Assembly: GCA_006954405.1 (NCBI GenBank)
Contig: LVVQ01000001.1
Coordinates: 496,001 to 560,000, forward strand
DNA length: 64,000 nucleotides
Origin: Candidatus Methanarcanum hacksteinii
GTDB taxonomy: Archaea; Thermoplasmatota; Thermoplasmata; Methanomassiliicoccales; Methanomethylophilaceae
Direction: 5' to 3'
The position numbers were made by a program, and so were the translations under genes. Numbering within the stretch: position 1 is the first letter of the stretch; the number at the start of each line of letters is the position of its first letter. The notes under the pieces were generated by a model. The model was given only the letters and a program-made list of their open reading frames with translations. It was not told the DNA's origin and did not search any database. Positions 56,359-64,000 of the stretch are shown in pieces.

Positions 56359-57303
56359 TCATACTATTGTTACTCCATCGACCCCTGTCTTCACAGTGTA
56401 CGGGATTCCCCCGTGGAGTCTGATGTCCTCACATACTATCTCTGGTCTATCGGTGAGTGCGATCATACAACCCCCTCCTCCAGAGCCTGTCAGTTTTGCG
56501 CCATATGAATGTCTCTCGGCAGCGTTTACCAGCTTATTGAGTTCATTGCATGAGACTCCAAGGATTGAAAGTAATTTGTGATTCGCAGTCATGTTCTTTC
56601 CGAGTGATACGACATCATCGTTCCTCATGTCATCGATGCCTTGCATCGTCACCATCTCGATTTCATCGATGACATCCGATGCGAATCTGTTGTGTTCTTT
56701 GTATTTTCTGACCTTCTCGACCAAAGGTCCCGTCGATGCTTTGATCCCTGTATATCCTATGACGAATGTCATCTCAGGTACCTTCGTCTTAGAGATCGAC
56801 CATCTTCCATCTTCCTTCTCTGCATCCCACAGGTGCGTATCCGTCTCTTTGACGTTGATCGCAACCCCCTTTCCGAAGGTACATGTCGATGTATCCAACG
56901 GGGATGCTCTTCCCTGTGCGTAGTATTCCGCCTCGAAGGAATCCCTTGCGATCTCCACAAGGTCCATGTCCTTCTTGGTAAGGTTCCTTATCGCAGCATC
57001 TAGTGATGACGATAATGCGGCGGAGGATCCAAGGCCGGAACCGGATGGGATGTCGCTCCAGGTTGTTATATTAATATTATTAACATTTAATCTTGATAAT
57101 ATACATTGAATATGTGGGTGGCGAGATAGGTCAATGGGGACACCATTCAAGGAATTATATTCCCCTGCGGACACACTGCACGAAAAACTCATATCGATGG
57201 CCAAAGCAACGGCCGGTTTTCCGTAGACCACGGCATGTTCGCCAAGGAGGATGAATTTCCCTGGCGATACAGCCGTCGAGATATCGTCGTTCATATCATT
57301 CAT
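56359..57303 (-). CDS. mvk: mevalonate kinase
   Basis: The 314-residue GHMP kinase has SPGKFILLGEHAVVYGKPAVALAID, SDIPSGSGLGSSAALSSSLDAAI (ATP-binding loop), and KLTGSGGGGCMIAL (motif 3). It phosphorylates mevalonate in isoprenoid synthesis, supplying the chains used by the convergent lipid operon. It overlaps the unknown gene upstream by 8 bases. The start at 57303 leaves a few residues before the conserved N-terminus. Confidence 0.95.
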   Translation of the reverse strand: MNDMNDDISTAVSPGKFILLGEHAVVYGKPAVALAIDMSFSCSVSAGEYNSLNGVPIDLSRHPHIQCILSRLNVNNINITTWSDIPSGSGLGSSAALSSSLDAAIRNLTKKDMDLVEIARDSFEAEYYAQGRASPLDTSTCTFGKGVAINVKETDTHLWDAEKEDGRWSISKTKVPEMTFVIGYTGIKASTGPLVEKVRKYKEHNRFASDVIDEIEMVTMQGIDDMRNDDVVSLGKNMTANHKLLSILGVSCNELNKLVNAAERHSYGAKLTGSGGGGCMIALTDRPEIVCEDIRLHGGIPYTVKTGVDGVTIV

Positions 57304-57874
57304 TCAACTTGTATTTAGCTAACATTTCGAGGATCGCATCGTTCGCATTCCTCATGTCAAGTTGGGGTTGACTGATCGTCCACCAATGATCATCGATGGC
57401 TTCGATAGCTCTCGCATAATCATCATCGGTGTCGTAGTCCTCTCTCTTGACGATGGATACTGCTTTCTTCTCTTCCTCAAGGAGGTCGCAGTCATACTTC
57501 TTGTTGACGAGAGCGAGTGCGATGGTGTGATCCAATGCGTATGATATCTCCAATGCGATGTCATCAGGTACGCAACCCATGATCATGTCCATGACGCTAT
57601 TGACGCTCATTAGGAATGCAAGGTGTTTCTTACCTTCCTCATCCTGCGTCTCCTCTTCAACTGCCTTCTGAAGTTCATCATACCAAAGGTCGGCCATAGC
57701 CTGACTTCTGCGCGGATTCTTCTCCCATATCTGTTTGTTCAGATTCACTTCGTCGTCCTCGAATACCTGTTCGATGAGACCTGTGTTGGGGTCGACTTTC
57801 ACCTTGGGCTGAGCCGTGTTGAACAATTCATCGATACTCTGCCCGTCCTGTTTTTCATCTTTCTTTGTTGTCAT
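57296..57874 (-). CDS. protein of unknown function between aminotransferase and mevalonate kinase
   Basis: I do not recognise this 192-residue acidic protein. It has no signal or membrane segment. The N-terminal third looks unstructured (TTKKDEKQDGQSIDELFN), and the rest is helical, with VNSVMDMIMGCVPDDIALEISYALDHTIALALVN and DDHWWTISQPQLDMRNANDAI. The ATG at 57874 is preceded by GGGGTG; an ATG at 57889 overlapping the aminotransferase stop is an alternative. Tight overlap with both neighbours suggests one transcript. Confidence 0.7.
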   Translation of the reverse strand: MTTKKDEKQDGQSIDELFNTAQPKVKVDPNTGLIEQVFEDDEVNLNKQIWEKNPRRSQAMADLWYDELQKAVEEETQDEEGKKHLAFLMSVNSVMDMIMGCVPDDIALEISYALDHTIALALVNKKYDCDLLEEEKKAVSIVKREDYDTDDDYARAIEAIDDHWWTISQPQLDMRNANDAILEMLAKYKLNE

Positions 57875-57885
57875 CTTGCACCCCT

Positions 57886-59016
57886 TCATTGTTTCGAGAT
57901 CTTCTTCGCTGTGGAAGCGAGGATATCCATTCCCTTATTGATCTTGCTCTCATCCGCAGCATACGAGAATCTGAGGTGACCCTCTCCGAAGGGTCCGAAT
58001 GCGGATCCTGGCGTACAGATGAGTCCATTCTTGATGAGTTCCATCGCGAAATCGTTCGAACTGATGTCATAATCGAATGACGGGAATGCATAGAATGCTC
58101 CTTTCGGCGGTATGATCTCCATGCCATCGATCTCATTGATCCTCTTCACGATCAGATCCCTTCTTTTCCTGAACGTCTCCCTTGCCTCCACAAGGTAATC
58201 GTCGATCGTCGGCAACGCGTTCAGGACACCATACATCGCAGGCATGTTAGGGCTTGCGCATACGTGGTATTGCATCTTGATCAGATCCTCCATCACATCG
58301 TCATTGGCCATGAGGAATCCGAGCCTCCATCCTGTAACGGCCATCATCTTCGAGAATCCGCCGACGACGATCGCTTTGTCCAACTGTGAGAGGAAGGATA
58401 TGTGTTCGCCTTCATACACGAACGAATCGTATACCTCGTCGGAGAGGATCGTTATGTTCTTGTCTTCTGCGATATCGCACAAGGCTTTGAACGATTCCTT
58501 ATCGAGTGTCCCTCCGGTAGGATTGCATGGATTGTTGATGACGATCATCGTCGTCTTATCAGTGATCTTCGACTGTATGTCATCGATATCGGGTTGGAAT
58601 TCCTTGTCCGTCAGTTTGTAATAGACGGCCTTTCCCTCTGCTAATTCCGCATGCGGGCCGTATATGACGAATCCCGGACTCGGCACTAGTACCTCGTCCC
58701 CAGGGTCTATCAGTGTTTGCGTGATCTCAAGGAGTGCCGATGAACCGCTTGGGGTCACCATGACATTCTGTCCACTAATGGGGGCATATTTGGAATAATG
58801 TTTCGCGATAGCGTCCCTCAATGGCATTATCCCTGCCGTCGGCCCGTATTTATTCAGACCGTTGTGAGCCGCTTCACACATACCGTCGATCGCAGCCTTG
58901 GGAGGAGCCAAATCAGGTTCTCCCAGACCCAAATTGATGCTGTCGGGTGTCGCCAGATCGAACATCTTTCTTATTCCGGACATCGGAATTGAACTGAGCC
59001 TACGAGAGATCTTCAT
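57886..59016 (-). CDS. class I/II PLP-dependent aminotransferase
   Basis: The 376-residue protein has LGLGEPDLAPPKAAIDGM, YGPTAGIMPLRDAIA, VINNPCNPTGGTLD, ILSDEVYDSFVYEG and GGFSKMMAVTGWRLGF, the lysine of SKMMAVTGWR being the PLP Schiff base. It belongs with archaeal aspartate/aromatic aminotransferases; the exact amino acid is not set by the sequence. A TATA box at 59037-59046 about 26 bases before the ATG at 59016 implies a leaderless message and argues against an upstream start at 59052. Confidence 0.9.
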   Translation of the reverse strand: MKISRRLSSIPMSGIRKMFDLATPDSINLGLGEPDLAPPKAAIDGMCEAAHNGLNKYGPTAGIMPLRDAIAKHYSKYAPISGQNVMVTPSGSSALLEITQTLIDPGDEVLVPSPGFVIYGPHAELAEGKAVYYKLTDKEFQPDIDDIQSKITDKTTMIVINNPCNPTGGTLDKESFKALCDIAEDKNITILSDEVYDSFVYEGEHISFLSQLDKAIVVGGFSKMMAVTGWRLGFLMANDDVMEDLIKMQYHVCASPNMPAMYGVLNALPTIDDYLVEARETFRKRRDLIVKRINEIDGMEIIPPKGAFYAFPSFDYDISSNDFAMELIKNGLICTPGSAFGPFGEGHLRFSYAADESKINKGMDILASTAKKISKQ

Positions 59017-59187
59017 GGTGCCCTGATACTTTTCTTGGTATATAGATAGCACTCAAATGTCGATATTTTCTCAATTCGGAAGGATGGGTTGATGTCCTAC
59101 AGATGAAACAATGTTTCATCGGAACAGGACCCAGACATGATAATTTTTAGATAATCTATATAAACCCATTACTCATACATATGCACG

Positions 59188-59700
59188 ATGTCTGCGAAAC
59201 AGTTTTCGGGATTGGCGGCTTCAATACTCGGTTTCGTCATCCTGATCATTGGTTCGCTCGGATATATGGATGTGTTTGCTCTAAGCGATACACTCAGCTA
59301 CATGTTGATGGGAGTTGGGATCATCATGGTGATCTCGGCCTTAGCATTCATTAGCCTGATGGGAAGGAAAGAGGAGCTTACAAGTCTGAAGGAGGAATGT
59401 GATATGGGATTAATGGACAAACTCAAATCGCTCTTTAAGAAGAGCGAAAAGAAAGATGCAGCTCCTAAGTTAAACGGGACTAAGATGGAAGCTGTTCAAT
59501 TCAAAGGCGAAGGCAGAGTGCCTGATGCACTCAGATATGCAGCGAATAAACTCGATGCACAGGTCAAAGCAGGCAAGTTCGATGACAAGAGGGCATCGGC
59601 ATTCATTGCACAGCTTAGAGAGTGTGAAGCATCCAGTCTGTCAGATGACGAGAAGCTCGTTCAGATCGGACAGATCATCGGTGCAATTACGTTCCTGTAA
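59188..59700 (+). CDS. two-helix membrane protein with a soluble tail and possible internal start
   Basis: The 170-residue protein has two transmembrane helices (about 7-29 and 37-58) and a soluble C-terminal half with alternating charge. A TATA element (about 59152-59164) 27 bases before the ATG suggests a leaderless message. Inside the frame, GGAGG (59391-59395) precedes an in-frame ATG at 59404 by good spacing; this would give a 98-residue soluble product starting MGLMDKLKSLFKK, similar in character to the N-terminus of MvhG. Function unknown; the cytoplasmic half has no recognised domain. Confidence 0.7.
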   Translation: MSAKQFSGLAASILGFVILIIGSLGYMDVFALSDTLSYMLMGVGIIMVISALAFISLMGRKEELTSLKEECDMGLMDKLKSLFKKSEKKDAAPKLNGTKMEAVQFKGEGRVPDALRYAANKLDAQVKAGKFDDKRASAFIAQLRECEASSLSDDEKLVQIGQIIGAITFL

Positions 59701-59720
59701 TTATTGAAACCTATTCTTTT

Positions 59721-59741
59721 GCATCCTCTTCATGAGGATGC
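59721..59741 (+). terminator. perfect 8-bp hairpin between the membrane protein and HD genes
   Basis: GCATCCTC and GAGGATGC flank TTCAT. The AAGGTGA ribosome-binding site of the next gene follows within 4 bases, so the hairpin may end the upstream transcript or act as a processing or translational signal rather than a full terminator. Confidence 0.5.
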
Positions 59742-59755
59742 AGAAGGTGATTTTT

Positions 59756-60901
59756 ATGTCAAATGTCATGAATATGGATTTGATCTACAAATTATTCGAT
59801 GCAGCCAATATGCACAGATGGAATGATCATCTGCGCCCCATCGATCTTACCGAGATAGATAAACAAGCGCACAAAGCCGCTATTGCATGGGTTCTTGGGA
59901 AATACGAGGAACAAGAGAGGGGCATAACGCTGGATTGGAGAAGGATAATCGAAGGATCATTGTTCTCGTTCATGAAAAGGACTGTATTGACCGATCTGAA
60001 GCCTCAATTGCTCCACAGGATGGAGGATGAGAGGTTCGACGAGGTCAACGACTATGTTCTCTCCGAGATCTCCAGTTCGATACCCGATTTGAATGCAGAT
60101 TTCCTGAAAAGATTCGAGGATCATATACGCTGTACAGAGCCGGTCTTGGAGGACAAGATAGTGGCGGCAGCACATTATCTGGCGACGAATTGGGAATTCA
60201 ATCTGTTGTATGACATGAATAGACATTCATACGCTATAGATCAGACGAAAGCTGCTATAACATTGGAATTAGCTCAGTATTCTGATCTCATCGGCGTCAA
60301 GAATACTATGGGGTCTCAATCGATGACATTCATCGATCTGATAGGGCAACTCAGATTCCAACAGAGGTGGACACGCGTACCAAGGATCCCTGCGACCACA
60401 GTCCTGGGCCATTCCTTGATGGTGGCGATCATGATATACATGCACGATCTCGATGTCGGTGTCGATGATAAGCAAGCTTACAACGATTATTTCACCGGAC
60501 TCTTCCATGATCTACCAGAGGTTTTGACGAAGGATGTGATCTCGCCTGTGAAGGTGAATGTGAAAGGTCTCACAGACATCCTTGATGAATATGAGCACGA
60601 ATTGATAGAATCGAGGATGATGCCCTCGATACCAGAGGCATGGAGGGATGAATTGAGATTCTTTGTTTACGATCCCTTCACAGATAAGGACGACGTCAGA
60701 TTCGGCAAGGTCGCTGGAAGGGAATTGAAGATGTGTGACGTGATGGGTGCATATATCGAAGCGAACGTCTCCAGACGTTATGGGATATGCTCTTCAAAAC
60801 TCCTCGAAGGCGAGGAATCACTCCGTAAAAGGTTGATGGATGAGGGAGATTGCATCAACGCCGAATCCCTCATAACGAGATTCGACGAGATGCGTATCTG
60901 A
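59756..60901 (+). CDS. HD-domain phosphohydrolase, YfbR-like
   Basis: The 381-residue protein has two HD-superfamily parts: an N-terminal one with AANMHRWNDHLRP and a catalytic one with TTVLGHSLMVAIMIYMHDL, YFTGLFHDLPEVLTKDVISPV. The HD pair and downstream Asp are those of the YfbR/5'-nucleotidase group, which acts on deoxynucleotides; a specific substrate is not provable. AAGGTGA lies before the ATG at 59756; an in-frame ATG at 59732 precedes that site and is less likely. Confidence 0.8.
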   Translation: MSNVMNMDLIYKLFDAANMHRWNDHLRPIDLTEIDKQAHKAAIAWVLGKYEEQERGITLDWRRIIEGSLFSFMKRTVLTDLKPQLLHRMEDERFDEVNDYVLSEISSSIPDLNADFLKRFEDHIRCTEPVLEDKIVAAAHYLATNWEFNLLYDMNRHSYAIDQTKAAITLELAQYSDLIGVKNTMGSQSMTFIDLIGQLRFQQRWTRVPRIPATTVLGHSLMVAIMIYMHDLDVGVDDKQAYNDYFTGLFHDLPEVLTKDVISPVKVNVKGLTDILDEYEHELIESRMMPSIPEAWRDELRFFVYDPFTDKDDVRFGKVAGRELKMCDVMGAYIEANVSRRYGICSSKLLEGEESLRKRLMDEGDCINAESLITRFDEMRI

Positions 60902-60908
60902 GCCCTCA

Positions 60909-62180
60909 TCATTTTTTCGTTATCTTTTCCTGACCGCCCATATATGGCCTGAGTACCTCAGGGATCGTGACGCTTCCATCCTCGTTCTGATAGTTCTCGA
61001 GGATAGCGACGATCGTCCTCGGAAGTGCTAATCCTGAACCGTTGAGGGTGTGTACGAACTCACTCTTGAGATGCGGTTCCGGACGGTATTTGATCCTTGC
61101 CCTGCGTGCCTGGAAGTCCGTGAAGTTGGAACACGAGGAACACTCGAGCCATGCATCCTTACCAGGAGCATAGAGCTCCAGATCATAGCATTTGGAGCAT
61201 GAGAAGCTCATGTCTCCAGTGCAGAGGAGGAGCACTCTGTATGGGAGTCCAAGTCCTACGATGAGGTCCTCAGCATTCTTCCTGAGTTCCTCGAGTCTCG
61301 CATACGAATTCTCAGGGAGCACGAAATTGACCATCTCGGTCTTCCTGAACTCATGTACGCGGATGATCCCTTTTGTATCCGCATGCTTACCTACTTCGCG
61401 CCTGTATGATGTGAGGTTCGCGGTGTAGTAGATCGGGAGCTGTTCCTTCTCTAGGATCTCATCCTGCAAGAGGTTCGTTATGGGGACCTCTGCTGTCGGG
61501 TTGAGGAACATATCGTCTCTCTCAAGGTAGTACATATCGTCCTTGAGGTTAGGATACTGTCCCGTTCCGATGACAGCGGCCTTGTTTATGATACCGGGGA
61601 CAACGAGTTCAGTATATCCCTGTTTCATGTGTGTGTCGAGGAAGTAGTTGATAAGGGCACGTTCGAGTCTCGCACCATCGCCCTTCATGACATAGAATCC
61701 GCTTCCGGAGATCTTCACTCCTCTCTCGAATTCGATTATGTCGAGATCCTCTGCGATCTCCCAGTGCTCTTTGGGTTTGAATGTGAATTTCCTCTTCTCT
61801 CCAACTTCGTAAACGACCACGTTGTCATGTTCATCCTTTCCGATGGGTACGGACTCATGGGGTATGTTGGGGATGTTGAGGATGCAATCGGACCTGATGA
61901 CCTCGAGTTCTGACATCCTATCATCATTCGCCTTGATCTTGTCAGCGACTTCGCGCATCTCCTTGATCTTCGAATCCTTCTCTTCGCCTTTGGCCATCTT
62001 GGAGATCTCCATCGAGACCTCGTTCCTCAATTTCCTAAGGCGGTTGTTCTCATCAGTGAGGGATCTCCACTCTGAATCCGCATCGAGAAGCCTGTCTAGG
62101 ATGGCATCGTCCTTGTTCCTGTTCTTCAGCATGGTCCTGATCTTCTCAGGGTCCTGTCTGATTACGTTAATGTCCAACAT
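60909..62180 (-). CDS. serS: seryl-tRNA synthetase, canonical type
   Basis: The 423-residue protein has the N-terminal coiled-coil arm (about 30-105, binds the long variable arm of tRNA-Ser) and a class II catalytic core with GTGQYPNLKDDMYYLER, LNPTAEVPITN, YRREVGKHADTKGIIRVHEFRKTEMV and LNGSGLALPRTIVAILENYQ. It is the common type, not the rare zinc-dependent methanogen SerRS. The ATG at 62180 is preceded by GAGTTGATC. A tRNA-Ser gene is at 19201-19287. It follows the CRM gene by 10 bases. Confidence 0.95.
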   Translation of the reverse strand: MLDINVIRQDPEKIRTMLKNRNKDDAILDRLLDADSEWRSLTDENNRLRKLRNEVSMEISKMAKGEEKDSKIKEMREVADKIKANDDRMSELEVIRSDCILNIPNIPHESVPIGKDEHDNVVVYEVGEKRKFTFKPKEHWEIAEDLDIIEFERGVKISGSGFYVMKGDGARLERALINYFLDTHMKQGYTELVVPGIINKAAVIGTGQYPNLKDDMYYLERDDMFLNPTAEVPITNLLQDEILEKEQLPIYYTANLTSYRREVGKHADTKGIIRVHEFRKTEMVNFVLPENSYARLEELRKNAEDLIVGLGLPYRVLLLCTGDMSFSCSKCYDLELYAPGKDAWLECSSCSNFTDFQARRARIKYRPEPHLKSEFVHTLNGSGLALPRTIVAILENYQNEDGSVTIPEVLRPYMGGQEKITKK

Positions 62181-62190
62181 TCGGATCAAC

Positions 62191-62484
62191 TCAGAATTTC
62201 TTTTGGCAGAGAGAGGTCCAGGTTCTCTTATCGGTCAGGATGACGACACTTCCGCGAACGTCAACGACTATCGCACCTGTCGCTTCGGCTAGATCATCTG
62301 CTATATCCTTCGTCTCGCTCTCTGCATTAGCGAGAACTTTGACCTTGATGAGACGGTTCTTCTTGATCTGCATCTTGATCTCTTCGTAGAGGCTGTCCTT
62401 CAGACCATCCTTGCCGACATGTACGGTCGGTTCGATCTCCAGTGCTCTGCGCATGAGTTCCTTCTTTGCTTCTCTCTCCGTCAT
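62191..62484 (-). CDS. CRM-domain (YhbY-like) RNA-binding protein
   Basis: The 97-residue protein matches the YhbY/CRM fold: an N-terminal helix (REAKKELMRRALEIEPTVHVGKDGL), the GKDGL RNA-contact loop, and LIKVKVLANAES with the final DVRGSVVILTDKR strand. YhbY-like proteins bind pre-ribosomal RNA. It overlaps the RNase P component 4 gene by four bases (ATGA); an upstream in-frame start inside that gene is rejected. Confidence 0.85.
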   Translation of the reverse strand: MTEREAKKELMRRALEIEPTVHVGKDGLKDSLYEEIKMQIKKNRLIKVKVLANAESETKDIADDLAEATGAIVVDVRGSVVILTDKRTWTSLCQKKF

Positions 62485-62801
62485 TCTCTTTGCTCCCTGG
62501 TGTATGGCATACGTTTGATGGTGCCGCATTTGAGACAGGTGATCTTCACTCTCCCGTCACCGATCCTTACTCTGCAATCGGCTTCGATGCTCAATGGCAT
62601 CCCGCAACCCTTGCAGAATCTGACATCGTCCGGGATAGGCGTGCGTGTCTTCTGTCCAATGCGTCTTGCGATGGAAACATATCTTATCGCCCTCTCGTCA
62701 TCACCGTTCTTCGCGGCATCCTTTGAGAGTTCGAACAGCTTCGACATCCTATCGCTCGCGATCTCAGATGCGATTTTCGATGAGATGCGTCTCCTTGCCA
62801 T
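62481..62801 (-). CDS. rnp4: RNase P protein component 4 (Rpp21/Rpr2)
   Basis: The 106-residue protein has a helical N-terminus (ISSKIASEIASDRMSKLFELSKDAAKNGDDERAIRYVSIARRIG) and a zinc ribbon with FCKGCGMPL and ITCLKCGTIKRMPY, two CxxC pairs, as in archaeal Rpp21. It works with Rpp29 on the specificity domain of RNase P RNA. First gene of the rnp4-CRM-serS operon, with a TATA box and TGCGCA repeat upstream. Confidence 0.92.
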   Translation of the reverse strand: MARRRISSKIASEIASDRMSKLFELSKDAAKNGDDERAIRYVSIARRIGQKTRTPIPDDVRFCKGCGMPLSIEADCRVRIGDGRVKITCLKCGTIKRMPYTREQRE

Positions 62802-62836
62802 CGTATGCCCCTAATGTAGTTCCCCACATATGAGCG

Positions 62837-62864
62837 CATATAAAAGTTTGTGCGCATGTGCGCA
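62837..62864 (-). promoter_or_regulatory. TATA box and TGCGCA inverted repeat of the rnp4-serS operon
   Basis: On the minus strand a TATA element (CTTTTATATGC, 62837-62847) is preceded directly by two TGCGCA half-sites separated by two bases (62851-62864). The placement at the upstream edge of the TATA box suits an operator or activator site that would affect TBP/TFB loading. The predicted leader is about 15 bases. Confidence 0.45.
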
Positions 62865-62876
62865 ATACATAGAGGC

Positions 62877-63902
62877 TTATGCGACATGCGAGAGCAACGC
62901 GGATTTGACCTCCAATTCCTCCTCGCTCAATCCCTCATCATCCGATTCGGTGTATTGGGACCAGAGGAACACGAAGTAGTCGTGGAAGGATTGTACAGCA
63001 GAATCCCAGCTGTCACTCGAACTCATGATGCCTAGGTCCTCGTTCGAGAGTATCCATTTGTTGTTCTTGAATGAGACCTTCGCCTCGACCGGCGTGGTGA
63101 CAGAGACATCTCCGGTGGGGGAGATCAACCTGTGGAACTTTATGGATTCCACTTCGCACATATCCTCGGCATTGTCTATTGAGATCAGGTCTCCATTGTC
63201 GGAGTATGTGAACGTACCTGCAACGACGACGATGCAATCCCCGATGAATTGTAAAGACCTCTCCAACTCATCCCTGTCCTTGAATGAGATTCTGGAATGG
63301 ACATCCTTGCCTGTAGAGAAGATGTATCTCGGTCCTTTTCCGGATTTGGATTGTGACCTCTCCAGTATCCCTATGGTCGCACCATCGAATGACAATCCTC
63401 TTCTCTTGATGAACGTCGAGAGTTTTTCAACATCGACATATCCGAATCTCTTGAGCTCATCGGTCGATCCGTATTCAAGATGGAAACCATCGGAATCGAC
63501 AAGATCCTGGTGTAGTGCTACGATGTCATAGATGATGGCATTCCTGTAGAGTGCATCGGCGAAATTATCCTCCATCCAATAACTCCCAGTACCATTTCCC
63601 ATGACATCCAATGTCTCTTCCATCTTAGCAATGGTGTCCTCTATGATGTCACCGAATCCCTTGGTCTCAGGATCATCCGTAGAAGCGTTGAACGACATTT
63701 CACCGTTGCCATCCATATATATCCTGAACTTCTCATCGAACTTCGGATTGACAAGTGTCTGTATGCGGAGTTCTCTGGATGTCAGATATTCTCCGATATG
63801 AGTAAATAGATCCTGGATGTCGATCATGATCTGTCCTGCCAATGCGACAGGTACTCTGCTGTCATCTTTATCGGAGACGATGTTAACGGTGAAATTTACC
63901 AT
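62877..63902 (-). CDS. protein of unknown function
   Basis: I do not recognise this 341-residue acidic protein. It lacks a signal peptide and clear membrane segments. The N-terminal half opens MVNFTVNIVSDKDDSRVPVALAG and is mixed helix/strand; the middle has IFSTGKDVHSRISFKDRDELERSLQFIG and VVVAGTFTYSDNGDLISI, likely a beta-rich domain. The C-terminal 40 residues are strongly acidic (ESDDEGLSEEELEVKS). GGGTG precedes the ATG at 63902, and an in-frame GTG overlaps that site. It lies upstream of the rnp4 operon on the same strand but separated by a promoter. Confidence 0.7.
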   Translation of the reverse strand: MVNFTVNIVSDKDDSRVPVALAGQIMIDIQDLFTHIGEYLTSRELRIQTLVNPKFDEKFRIYMDGNGEMSFNASTDDPETKGFGDIIEDTIAKMEETLDVMGNGTGSYWMEDNFADALYRNAIIYDIVALHQDLVDSDGFHLEYGSTDELKRFGYVDVEKLSTFIKRRGLSFDGATIGILERSQSKSGKGPRYIFSTGKDVHSRISFKDRDELERSLQFIGDCIVVVAGTFTYSDNGDLISIDNAEDMCEVESIKFHRLISPTGDVSVTTPVEAKVSFKNNKWILSNEDLGIMSSSDSWDSAVQSFHDYFVFLWSQYTESDDEGLSEEELEVKSALLSHVA

Positions 63903-64000
63903 CTTGTGCACCCTTTATGGATAAGGTTATGCAGACAACATTAAAGATAATTCGCATCAATACCTCTGAAAAATAGGAAAGTCTTATATTGGTCGCTATT

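Overview
The window is archaeal chromosome from a methanogen in the Thermoplasmata lineage, most likely Methanomassiliicoccales. The sequence shows archaeal information genes (exosome, proteasome, SBDS, PolD large subunit, RpoD/RpoP, aIF2-beta, EF-1A/EF-2), a heterodisulfide-reductase/hydrogenase operon (hdrA-mvhDGA), ether and tetraether lipid genes, and 16S and 23S rRNA genes lying about 13.6 kb apart with separate promoters. Among 58 complete protein genes I read 48 TGA, 9 TAA and a single TAG stop. Such amber scarcity is expected in a lineage that decodes UAG as pyrrolysine. Genus and species cannot be fixed from this window.

Layout. 1-591: partial DHH phosphoesterase. 0.75-2.3 kb: transglutaminase-like surface protein. 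2.4-7.5 kb: exosome/proteasome/RNase P cluster (pfdB, pcc1, rpoP, L37Ae, rrp42, rrp41, rrp4, sdo1, psmA, rnp2), with a membrane-anchored RING-like zinc protein upstream. 8.1-14.5 kb: hdrA-mvhD-mvhG-mvhA behind a long AT-rich control region. 14.5-19 kb: two metallophosphoesterases, NAD(P)HX repair enzyme, SRP19, S8e and an acidic orphan. 19.2-21.7 kb: tRNA-Ser, 16S rRNA, tRNA-Gln. 21.7-28.7 kb: methylthiotransferase and aIF2-beta, then the str operon (S12, S7, EF-2, EF-1A, S10). 28.8-34.6 kb: two PH-domain membrane proteins, tRNA-Ala, a short AlaRS, NifB and UPF0216. 34.6-37.9 kb: 23S rRNA. 38-42 kb: MBL hydrolase, Sua5, methionine aminopeptidase, tRNA-Leu and an ABC exporter whose permease looks frameshifted. 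42.2-44.7 kb: S13-S4-S11-RpoD operon with a long leader. 44.8-53.2 kb: PolD large subunit, NOG1-type GTPase and a 1333-residue surface protein with a lamin-tail domain. 53.3-57.3 kb: lipid genes (tetraether synthase, ferredoxin, geranylgeranyl reductase, mevalonate kinase). 57.3-63.9 kb: orphan, aminotransferase, membrane protein, HD hydrolase, SerRS, CRM protein, RNase P component 4 and an orphan.

How the genes work together. Most of the window is the machinery for making, checking and degrading RNA and protein. The energy module (HdrA-MvhDGA) would take electrons from H2 to heterodisulfide and ferredoxin by flavin bifurcation. The lipid block joins isoprenoid synthesis, chain saturation and tetraether coupling. 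First genes of transcripts often have a TATA box 23-27 bases upstream and so look leaderless, whereas downstream genes carry Shine-Dalgarno sequences matching the 16S tail. No CRISPR array, insertion sequence, prophage or 5S rRNA was seen.
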